From NCBI GenBank assembly GCA_964518995.1, contig CAZFJU010000141.1:1-11586 (forward strand): a stretch of DNA of 11,586 nucleotides. The letters run 5' to 3'. Of the stretch, positions 6,111 through 11,586 are shown in pieces; position 1 is the stretch's first letter, and every line of letters starts with the position of its first letter. The position numbers and the translations under genes were made by a program. This stretch comes from ZC4RG20 sp964518995 (GTDB taxonomy: Bacteria; Pseudomonadota; Gammaproteobacteria; Steroidobacterales; Rariloculaceae). Below the pieces are notes generated by a model. It was not told where the DNA came from, made no database searches, and was given only the letters and a program-made list of their open reading frames with translations.

Positions 6111-8066
6111 CTAATCCGTTCCTTCGTTCTGGAACGACAGCCGGAACTCGGCCCCCGGCGCGGCATTACGTACCTCGATGCCGCCGCCCAGGTGAGTGAC
6201 GAGTTGCTGCACGAGCGCAAGACCGATGCCGGTGCCGGCCGTTGCGCGCGTCAGCTCGTTCTTGGGGCGGTAGAAGAGGGCGAAGATCTTTCTCAGCTCG
6301 GCCTTGTCGATGCCGGGCCCGAAATCGCGCACCGTGATCAGGAGGTCGCCGTCGCGCCCGCTGCGGCAACCGATCTCGAGCACCTTGCGGTCCGCCGCGG
6401 CGGCGAATTTCAGCGCGTTGTCAACGAGGTTGATGACAATCTGAATGAAGCAGTCCGCGTCGACGTGGAGGATGGCGTCGGGCGCCTCGTTACGCACGTC
6501 GAGATGAAAGCCGGCCTGCTCGACTTGCGTCGCAACCTTCGCCGTCACGAGCTCGAGGAGCTGTGACGACGTGATGCGTTGCAGCTCGAGCTGCGGTGCG
6601 CCGCGGGTAAGCCGCGCGAGCTGCAATACGTTTTCGATGAGGCGCGACAGTCGCTCGGCCTCGCCGTGGATGTAGTCGTAGTACAGCTGCTTCTTCGACT
6701 CCTCGCCCCAGCCGGCCTTCAGCATCTCGCCATACATGCGAATCGACGTGAGCGGCGTCTTCAGCTCGTGGCTGACGGCCGAGACGAAGTCTCGTTGTTG
6801 CCGGGCCAAGCGGATCTGGCCCGCGCCGAAGTGGTACATCAGCAAGAATCCGCCGCACAGCACGATGGCGAGGATCAGCGTCACCCAACCGAGCAGCATC
6901 CGGCCGGGCGCCGGCGGCAGCCGATCGACGGCGAACACGAGCTCGAGGTCGCCGAACGGCGGCGACATTCGCGCGCGGTGCAGCAGCGTGCCGCGCTCTG
7001 CGTCGAGCGGCGCGCGGCCGTACAGTGCAATGATGCGGCTCCATCCCGCGAGACTGCTGGCCGCGAGCACGCGCTCGACAGCTTGCGCGACGAAGCGCTC
7101 GCGGTCGATGAGAACCCCTTGGATATGCCGCGCATGGTCGCGCCATGCGCTTCGGAACAGGACCAGGTGCCCGGTGCCGAGCAGGCCGACGTCGAACGGC
7201 TCGAGCTCGCTTTCGAACATGCGCACGCGCAGGCTTCCCTGTGCCGGCGGCGGATCGCCGTCCTCGCCGCCGTACGCCTCCTGCACCGAAGGCACGGCCG
7301 CGAGCGCCTGCTCGGTCCTGAAGCGGCGCGCGTTCGGCTCCGAAGGGCTCGACGCAGGGGGCACGGCGGCGTCGTTCTGCTCCGGGACGAAGGCCGCGGT
7401 CTGCGCCAGCCGATTGACGCGCACGCTTGGCGCCGCGCCGGCGGCGACGTCGGCCGCTGCATTTCCTTCCGCTTTGAGCTGATCGAAGGCCGACGTTTGC
7501 CGCTCGCTCGGCGCCTCTTCGCGATCGGCATCGGCCGCTTCGTCGAGCGCCGGCCGCTGCACGAGCCGGTTCTGAATCAGCACGTTGCGAATCGATGTCG
7601 CGAGCGCCTCGCGTGCGCGCTGCTCATCGCCGGCAATACCGTAGCGTTCGGCATCGACGCGCGCTGCGGGCAGCAGGGGCGTGGTCAGCTCGCCGGTCGG
7701 CTCAACCTGAAAGTAGCCGATCGCACCCGGGACAGGGCTCTCGACCGGAAAGGACGACAGGATCGAGCGCTGCACGAAGTTCGCTGCCGCATCGCCTTCG
7801 ACGACAAGAAAGGCATAGTCGCCGAACGCCCGCGCTTCCTCCGCGGCGACGATCTCGCGCAGGTCGGCATCGATTCTCGCCGCGATGTCCTCGGCCAGCA
7901 GCTGCGTCTGCCGGAAGCTCTCCCACCTCAGCTGGGAGTACGCCTGGCTGACGAGCACGATGGATGGAATGGCGAGCGCGGCAAAGAACGCCACGAGCAG
8001 CAGCTGCAAACGCCGCTCGCTGATGCCATGCAGCCACGCCCGGCCGGGGTTACGTCTCAACCGCAT
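6111..8066 (-). CDS. Sensor histidine kinase with large extracytoplasmic region
   Basis: A 651-residue kinase. Transmembrane helices are near 21-41 and 390-410, leaving about 350 residues outside the cytoplasm. Residues about 170-280 of this region are Ala/Glu/Pro/Ser-rich and look disordered, sitting between two more folded parts. No HAMP domain is visible: the second helix runs through about 20 residues straight into FVSAVSHELKTPLTSIRMY with the phospho-acceptor His433. The ATPase domain has an N-box INLVDNALKF (Asn546, Asn550), G1 RDFGPGI near 580-586 and G2 GTGIGLAL near 611-618. All residues needed for activity are present. The start at 8066 lies inside the last codons of the regulator gene (17-nt overlap), so the pair is translationally coupled. 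It faces away from the pspA operon, whose envelope theme suggests an envelope signal, by inference. Confidence 0.92.
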   Translation of the reverse strand: MRLRRNPGRAWLHGISERRLQLLLVAFFAALAIPSIVLVSQAYSQLRWESFRQTQLLAEDIAARIDADLREIVAAEEARAFGDYAFLVVEGDAAANFVQRSILSSFPVESPVPGAIGYFQVEPTGELTTPLLPAARVDAERYGIAGDEQRAREALATSIRNVLIQNRLVQRPALDEAADADREEAPSERQTSAFDQLKAEGNAAADVAAGAAPSVRVNRLAQTAAFVPEQNDAAVPPASSPSEPNARRFRTEQALAAVPSVQEAYGGEDGDPPPAQGSLRVRMFESELEPFDVGLLGTGHLVLFRSAWRDHARHIQGVLIDRERFVAQAVERVLAASSLAGWSRIIALYGRAPLDAERGTLLHRARMSPPFGDLELVFAVDRLPPAPGRMLLGWVTLILAIVLCGGFLLMYHFGAGQIRLARQQRDFVSAVSHELKTPLTSIRMYGEMLKAGWGEESKKQLYYDYIHGEAERLSRLIENVLQLARLTRGAPQLELQRITSSQLLELVTAKVATQVEQAGFHLDVRNEAPDAILHVDADCFIQIVINLVDNALKFAAAADRKVLEIGCRSGRDGDLLITVRDFGPGIDKAELRKIFALFYRPKNELTRATAGTGIGLALVQQLVTHLGGGIEVRNAAPGAEFRLSFQNEGTD

Positions 8067-8772
8067 CTCGAGCGCTCGGAAGCAGCCGATAGCCCGCGCC
8101 GCGCACGGTGACGAGGTAACGCGGCTCTTTCGAGTCGACCTCGATCTTGCGGCGAAGCTTGGCGATGTGGATGTCGACCGTGCGCGTCTCGATGTCCGCG
8201 CCGCGCTTGTAACCCCATACGCGCATCAGCAGCTCTTCGCGGGACACCGGCCGGTCGCCGTTGGCATGCAGATACTGCAGCACCTCGATCTCGCGCCGCG
8301 TGAACGCAAGCGTTTCGTTGCAGCGGCGGCCGGTGAGGTTGCGCGTATCGATTTCGAGCTCGTCGTCGAGCCGCAGCCGGCCCTCGTGTGCCGCGTCGAA
8401 CCGCGAGCGGCGCAGCACCGCCTTGACGCGCAGCACCAACTGAGCGACGGAGAACGGCTTTGCGACGTAGTCATCGGCGCCGAGCGTCAGACCATTGATG
8501 ATGTCCGCTTCGCTCGTCTTTGCCGTCAGCATGATGATCGGCTGAGCTCTGTCGAGCTCACGCACGGCCGCACAAATCGAGAAGCCGTCGCGGCCCGGCA
8601 GCATCACGTCGAGCAGCAGCAAATCGTACCGGCCGCTCAACGCCATGCCGAGCCCCTCGTCGCCATCGGCTACGGCATCGACGTCGAAGCCATGGTAGAC
8701 CAGCACATCGCAGAGGCCGGTGCGGATCGCCGCCTCGTCCTCGACGATGAGTATGCGGGCTTTGCTGTCCAT
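8050..8772 (-). CDS. OmpR/PhoB-family response regulator
   Basis: A 240-residue regulator paired with the downstream kinase. The receiver domain has the acidic pair in LIVEDEAAI, phospho-acceptor Asp55 in LLLDVMLPGRDG, Thr83 and Lys105 (DDYVAKPF). The C-terminal winged helix includes FTRREIEVLQYL, RTVDIHIAKLRRKIE and YLVTVRGAGYRL, typical of OmpR/PhoB output domains. The ATG at 8772 is preferred because it begins MDSKARILIVEDE directly before the receiver; the frame is open to 8838 but that extension is not domain-like. A GGA lies just upstream. The gene is divergent from pspA, and the shared 219-bp region holds TGTAAA direct repeats with the 11-bp period used by this family, so autoregulation and control of pspA are likely inferences. 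Confidence 0.93.
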   Translation of the reverse strand: MDSKARILIVEDEAAIRTGLCDVLVYHGFDVDAVADGDEGLGMALSGRYDLLLLDVMLPGRDGFSICAAVRELDRAQPIIMLTAKTSEADIINGLTLGADDYVAKPFSVAQLVLRVKAVLRRSRFDAAHEGRLRLDDELEIDTRNLTGRRCNETLAFTRREIEVLQYLHANGDRPVSREELLMRVWGYKRGADIETRTVDIHIAKLRRKIEVDSKEPRYLVTVRGAGYRLLPSARDAVET

Positions 8773-8810
8773 CCGTCCGTGGAATCGTAGCAGAGGGCCG
8801 CAGCTGCGCA

Positions 8811-8827
8811 TGTAAATCGTTTGTAAA
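8811..8827. promoter_or_regulatory. Candidate response-regulator box 1: TGTAAA direct repeat, 11-bp period
   Basis: TGTAAA occurs at 8811-8816 and again at 8822-8827, exactly 11 bp apart. PhoB/OmpR-type regulators bind such tandem half-sites as head-to-tail dimers. The box lies about 40 bp upstream of the regulator start at 8772. On the minus strand each half-site reads TTTACA, which resembles a -35 hexamer. Binding by the regulator encoded alongside is inferred. Confidence 0.55.
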
Positions 8828-8845
8828 GCTTGACACATGAACGGT

Positions 8846-8872
8846 GCGGGCTGCGGCCGCGCCGTAGCCCGC
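8846..8872. repeat. Inverted repeat between the two TGTAAA boxes
   Basis: GCGGGCT (8846-8852) and AGCCCGC (8866-8872) are perfect 7-bp complements separated by 13 bp that include the palindrome GCGGCCGC (8853-8860). It sits in the middle of the divergent promoter region, between the two direct-repeat boxes. It could be a second operator or a hairpin in a long leader transcript. Confidence 0.45.
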
Positions 8873-8873
8873 T

Positions 8874-8890
8874 TGTAAACGTCAAGTAAA
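8874..8890. promoter_or_regulatory. Candidate response-regulator box 2: TGTAAA/AGTAAA direct repeat, 11-bp period
   Basis: TGTAAA at 8874-8879 is followed by AGTAAA at 8885-8890, again an 11-bp period and the same orientation as box 1. It ends about 100 bp upstream of the pspA start at 8992, a suitable place for activating a pspA promoter. A weak -10-like TGCATT (8908-8913) lies 17 bp beyond it. Confidence 0.55.
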
Positions 8891-8991
8891 TTGCCGCCGG
8901 CAGGTTTTGCATTGCCTTGCTGGAGGCGGCCCTCGGCCCGCCGCTACCGTTGTCTTACGCCGCATTCAGCGGCCCGAACGGAGGTAACGAC

Positions 8992-9531
8992 ATGGCTCTG
9001 ATCAACCGGATGTCGCGGCTACTCAGCGCGGACCTGCATGCCGTGCTCGATCGCATCGAGGAGCCGGCGGCGCTGCTGCGGCAGGCCATCAGGGAGATGG
9101 AGGAAGAGCTCGCCCGCGAGGAGCACGACTTGCGGCAGCTCGAGCACGAGCGCGCCGCGTTACAGGACCGGCGCAGCGCGCTCGAAGCGTCGCTCGCCGA
9201 GCTCGATCGTCAGCTCGACGTCTGCTTCGATGCCGGGAACGACGCGCTCGCGCGCAAGCTCGTGCGTCGCAAGCTCGAGGCCGAGCGTCTCGATGCCCAA
9301 TTCGCGGCGCGGCTCGAAGCCGTTGGTAAAGCGCATGTCGCCGCCAGCTCGGCGTTTCGCGAGCGCAGCGAACAGCTCGACGTGATGCGCCAGCGGGCAG
9401 AGCTGTTCGTCGAGCGCGAGGCGCCCGAGCGGACGTTTCACGACGAGGCGAGCGCAGGCCGATTCACGATCGGTGACGACGAGGTGGAAATCGCGTACCT
9501 GCAGGAGCGGCAGCGGAGGGCGCAGCGATGA
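8992..9531 (+). CDS. pspA: PspA/IM30 family envelope-stress protein (short form)
   Basis: A 179-residue, almost entirely helical protein. The N-terminus (INRMSRLLSADLHAVLDRIEEP, read as overlapping segments, then LLRQAIREMEEEL near 28-40) follows the PspA/IM30 pattern of an amphipathic first helix, a Glu-Asp/Glu-Pro turn and a conserved EME motif. Long charged coiled-coil helices cover about 25-145. PspA/IM30 proteins polymerise on and stabilise the inner membrane under stress. At 179 residues it is shorter than typical PspA (about 220), ending with a short acidic then basic tail. The ATG at 8992 has an excellent GGAGGT site 6 nt upstream, so the longer frame from 8917 is rejected. Its stop overlaps the next gene start by 4 nt (ATGA), indicating an operon. 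Control by the divergent two-component system is likely. Confidence 0.88.
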   Translation: MALINRMSRLLSADLHAVLDRIEEPAALLRQAIREMEEELAREEHDLRQLEHERAALQDRRSALEASLAELDRQLDVCFDAGNDALARKLVRRKLEAERLDAQFAARLEAVGKAHVAASSAFRERSEQLDVMRQRAELFVEREAPERTFHDEASAGRFTIGDDEVEIAYLQERQRRAQR

Positions 9532-10072
9532 GCGCCGCGAACCGTCACGATCGGCCGCTGCTCCGTGAGCTGGCGGTCGCATTCGTGCTGAGCCTTTGCG
9601 GCGCGGCGCTGTTGTCGTTGCCGCTCGTTTCGTCGGCGGGCGACGCCGGGTTGCGGGCGGTCATCGCGCTGCTCGGCTTCAGCTATCTGCTCTATGTGTT
9701 GTCGCAGAGCGCCGCGCGCACCGGGCGTGTCACGGTCGTCGCGCTATGGCTCGGTGCGGCCGTCGGCCTCGCTTTCACGACACCGCCCCTGGGCGCATAT
9801 CTTCTGCTGCATATCGGCATGGTCTCGATCGCGCGATCGCTCTATCACCATACGAGCGCGCTCACGGCGCTCGCCGACCTCGGCCTTAGCGTTCTCGCGG
9901 CCGCGTTCGCGTGGTGGGCGGGCAGCCGGACAGGCAGCACGTGGCTTGCGCTGTGGTGCTTCTTCCTGGTGCAGGCGTTCTTCGTGCTGCTGCCGACGCC
10001 GCGGACGGCGGCGCGGCTCGGCTCCGCACGCGGCTCGAGCGGCGAGGCTTTCGAGCGCGCGCGCCGAGCCGC
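9528..10072 (+). CDS. Polytopic inner-membrane protein, 3' end lost in assembly gap
   Basis: At least 181 residues are readable. They form about six hydrophobic helices, near 15-35, 42-61, 68-86, 88-103, 111-131 and 138-155, joined by short loops. A charged, Ser/Gly/Arg-rich cytoplasmic-type tail then begins (SGEAFERARRA) and runs into the N gap. The ATG at 9528 overlaps the pspA stop by 4 nt, so the two proteins are translated together and probably act together, for example as the membrane partner of PspA. I recognise no named family. The stop lies in the gap or just after it; the apparent frame across the Ns means nothing because the gap length is a placeholder. Confidence 0.75.
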
Positions 10073-10172
10073 NNNNNNNNNNNNNNNNNNNNNNNNNNNN
10101 NNNNNNNNNNNNNNNNNNNNNNNNNNNNNNNNNNNNNNNNNNNNNNNNNNNNNNNNNNNNNNNNNNNNNNNN
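10073..10172. other. Assembly gap (100 N)
   Basis: A run of exactly 100 undetermined bases, the usual placeholder for a scaffold gap of unknown length. It removes the end of the membrane-protein gene. Missing sequence could include further small genes of the pspA operon. The 87 bp after it (10173-10259) hold no recognisable coding sequence other than the approach to the next start. Confidence 0.98.
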
Positions 10173-10259
10173 CCCTGAGCCGAGCGCCATGGACCCTTGA
10201 GCCGCGCCTTTGTCGCTCCGCCCCTCCGCCGTTTCGCCACCTGCAACGAGGACCTCACG

Positions 10260-11444
10260 ATGAACACGAAAATCTTAGCGCTTGCGCTGCTCGCCGCTAC
10301 CGCGGCAGCCGTCATGCTTGCTCCGCCGATTCGCAGCAATCACACGAGTGCACCGCACGCGCCGGTACGGCCGCATAACCAGCCGACGGTCGAAGCCGTG
10401 TTCGTGCTCGATACGACCGGCAGCATGAGCGGCATGATCGATGCCGCCAAAGAGAAGATCTGGTCCATCGCTACCACCATGGCGCAGGCGCAGCCGACGC
10501 CGCAGATTCGCATCGGCCTCGTGGCCTATCGCGACCGGGGCGACGCGTACGTGACGCAGGTCGTCGATCTCAGCTCGGACCTCGACTCGATGTACGCGAT
10601 GTTGATGGACTTCGCCGCCGACGGCGGCGGCGACACGCCCGAAAGCGTGAATCGCGCGCTTCACGATGCGATTCATCGAATGTCGTGGAGTCAAGATGCG
10701 TCGGCTTACAAGGTGGTCTTTCTGGTCGGAGACGCGCCGCCGCACATGGGCTATCGGGACGGGATGAAGTACCCGGAGATTCTGGCTACGGCGGCGGCGA
10801 ATCATATCGTCGTCAACACGATCCAGTGCGGTGCGGCGCCGGACACGGCGGTACATTGGCAACGAATCGCCGCGCTCGGCGACGGCCGCTACTTTCAAGT
10901 CGCGCAAGCGGGCAATGCGGTGGTGATCGATACGCCGTACGACCGGCAGATCGCCGCGCTGTCGCGACAACTCGACGCGACGCGGCTCTACTACGGCGAC
11001 TCTGCGGCGCGCCTGGCGATGGCCGAGAAGTCCGCGACGACGGACAAGCTGCACGAGCAGGCGTCAGTGGCCGCGCGCGCCCGTCGCGGCGTCTTCAACG
11101 CGAGCGCGGCGGGCATCGTCAACTTCGTCGGCGAGCGCGAGCTGGTCGATGACGTCGCGAGCGGTCGCGTCGCGCTCCGTGCCATTCCGGGCGCAGAGCT
11201 GCCGCCGGCGCTGGCCGAGCTGGCTCCCGACGCGCAACTTCAGCTGATCCAGGAGACCGCCGCGCGGCGGGAGCAGCTGCAGGCGCGAATCGCCGAGCTC
11301 GCCACGCTGCGGGATGCGTTCATCGCCGAGCGGCTCGCGGCCGACGGCGGTGCGGAGGCCTCTCTCGATGTCGGCATCTACGAAGCCGTGCGCTCGCAGG
11401 CCGCGTCGAAAGGGCTCCGTTACGAGAGCGGCCCGAGGTTCTGA
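10260..11444 (+). CDS. Exported VWA-domain protein
   Basis: A 394-residue protein with a signal peptide over about 1-25 and a von Willebrand factor A domain over about 43-245. The metal-ion-dependent adhesion site is complete: Asp51-x-Thr53-x-Ser55 in VLDTTGSM, Thr126 in GGGDTPE and Asp158 in LVGDAPPH. RIGLVAYRDRGD (84-95) is typical of bacterial VWA proteins of this type. The C-terminal third (about 250-394) is helical and charged, with a likely coiled coil near 345-375 and no domain I can name. The ATG at 10260 follows GAGGA at 7 nt and starts the signal peptide, so the longer frame from 10197 is rejected. It probably belongs to the pspA operon but the gap hides the junction. It could bind a protein partner through Mg2+ in the periplasm; the partner is unknown. 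Confidence 0.87.
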   Translation: MNTKILALALLAATAAAVMLAPPIRSNHTSAPHAPVRPHNQPTVEAVFVLDTTGSMSGMIDAAKEKIWSIATTMAQAQPTPQIRIGLVAYRDRGDAYVTQVVDLSSDLDSMYAMLMDFAADGGGDTPESVNRALHDAIHRMSWSQDASAYKVVFLVGDAPPHMGYRDGMKYPEILATAAANHIVVNTIQCGAAPDTAVHWQRIAALGDGRYFQVAQAGNAVVIDTPYDRQIAALSRQLDATRLYYGDSAARLAMAEKSATTDKLHEQASVAARARRGVFNASAAGIVNFVGERELVDDVASGRVALRAIPGAELPPALAELAPDAQLQLIQETAARREQLQARIAELATLRDAFIAERLAADGGAEASLDVGIYEAVRSQAASKGLRYESGPRF

Positions 11445-11454
11445 GCGCCGCGTG

Positions 11455-11482
11455 GGCACGGCGCCGCGCGCGGCGTCGTGCC
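11455..11482. terminator. Strong hairpin, possible bidirectional terminator
   Basis: Two adjacent 14-nt arms (11455-11468 and 11469-11482) are complementary with one mismatch, giving a very GC-rich stem. It begins 10 nt after the VWA stop and ends 2 nt before the stop of a possible minus-strand gene. No T-tract follows on either strand, so it would not be a textbook intrinsic terminator, but the position between convergent genes fits transcription blocking. Confidence 0.55.
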
Positions 11483-11484
11483 GG

Positions 11485-11586
11485 TCAGCCGGTGGTGCGC
11501 ACCATCGACTCGAGCAGCCGCTCGAGGACCGAGGCGGGATGGCGGCAGCGGCCGGTGTGCGCCGGCGAGGTCTGGATAATCGTGCT
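11485..11586 (-). CDS. Possible C-terminal fragment of an unidentified protein
   Basis: An open minus-strand frame enters from the window edge and stops at a TGA at 11485-11487, giving 33 residues with strong G/C third-position bias. The end includes SVLERLLESMVR, which could be a terminal helix. I recognise no family. The hairpin directly after its stop supports a real gene end, but the fragment is too short to be sure. Confidence 0.35.
   Translation of the reverse strand, partial: STIIQTSPAHTGRCRHPASVLERLLESMVRTTG

Noticed and set aside
6579..8111. Very long (510-codon) plus-strand open frame
   Set aside because: It lies opposite the 651-aa kinase with all its motifs. Its translation has no domain pattern and is a product of high third-position GC.
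8830..8835. Perfect -35 hexamer TTGACA on the plus strand
   Set aside because: No -10 box is found at 16-18 bp; the expected position falls in the GC-rich inverted repeat. It was not called as a promoter.
8895..8915. Possible sigma-54 promoter upstream of pspA
   Set aside because: A GG and a GC dinucleotide are present but with 8 bp between them instead of 10, and the TGGCAC core is incomplete.
9528..10178. Membrane-protein frame read through the gap to a TGA at 10176
   Set aside because: The 100 N are a placeholder, so the reading frame after the gap is not connected to that before it.
1..11586. CRISPR arrays, tRNA or rRNA genes, insertion sequences, attachment sites
   Set aside because: No regularly spaced repeats, no cloverleaf-like sequence, no transposase or integrase motifs and no terminal inverted repeats were seen on either strand.

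Overview
The window is GC-rich DNA with strong G/C bias at third codon positions, many Arg/Ala codons and no sign of phage or transposon. Its gene content suggests a high-GC Gammaproteobacterium or a close relative: a MipA/OmpV outer-membrane protein, a DUF3019-like periplasmic protein and an RstAB-like two-component system in one locus, plus a PspA/IM30 module. The exact taxon cannot be fixed from the sequence. A run of exactly 100 N at 10073-10172 marks a scaffold gap of unknown size, so this is a draft genome or a MAG.

Layout. (1) 75-1246, minus strand: a VOC/glyoxalase-fold protein, then an exported peptide methionine sulfoxide reductase MsrA. (2) 1247-1694: about 450 bp without a convincing gene, ending in an AT-richer, repeat-containing stretch just before the next gene. 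(3) 1695-5069: a MipA/OmpV gene on plus faces a minus-strand operon (possible 49-aa exported peptide, DUF3019-like protein, RstA-like regulator, RstB-like kinase). The operon is very compact (ATGA overlap, then a 3-nt gap), and the kinase 3' end overlaps the mipA/ompV 3' end by 16 nt. (4) 5141-6025: a phytanoyl-CoA-dioxygenase-like 2OG-Fe(II) oxygenase on plus, followed by a pentanucleotide repeat. (5) 6111-8772, minus: a second two-component system, an OmpR/PhoB-type regulator with a 651-aa kinase that has a very large extracytoplasmic region and no HAMP. (6) 8992-11444, plus and divergent from it: a short PspA/IM30 protein, an ATGA-overlapping polytopic membrane protein cut by the gap, and an exported VWA-domain protein. 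(7) 11455-11482: a strong hairpin, followed by what may be the C-terminus of a minus-strand gene running off the window.

The most interesting part is region 5-6. The 219-bp intergenic region between the regulator and pspA carries two pairs of TGTAAA-like direct repeats. Each pair has an 11-bp period, the spacing used by PhoB/OmpR-family dimers, and the pairs lie 63 bp apart start to start, with an inverted repeat between them. The simple reading is that the regulator binds these sites, controls itself and the divergent pspA-membrane-VWA operon, and runs an envelope-stress module in which the kinase senses an extracytoplasmic signal. That link is inference. Region 3 looks like a second, independent envelope-sensing locus.
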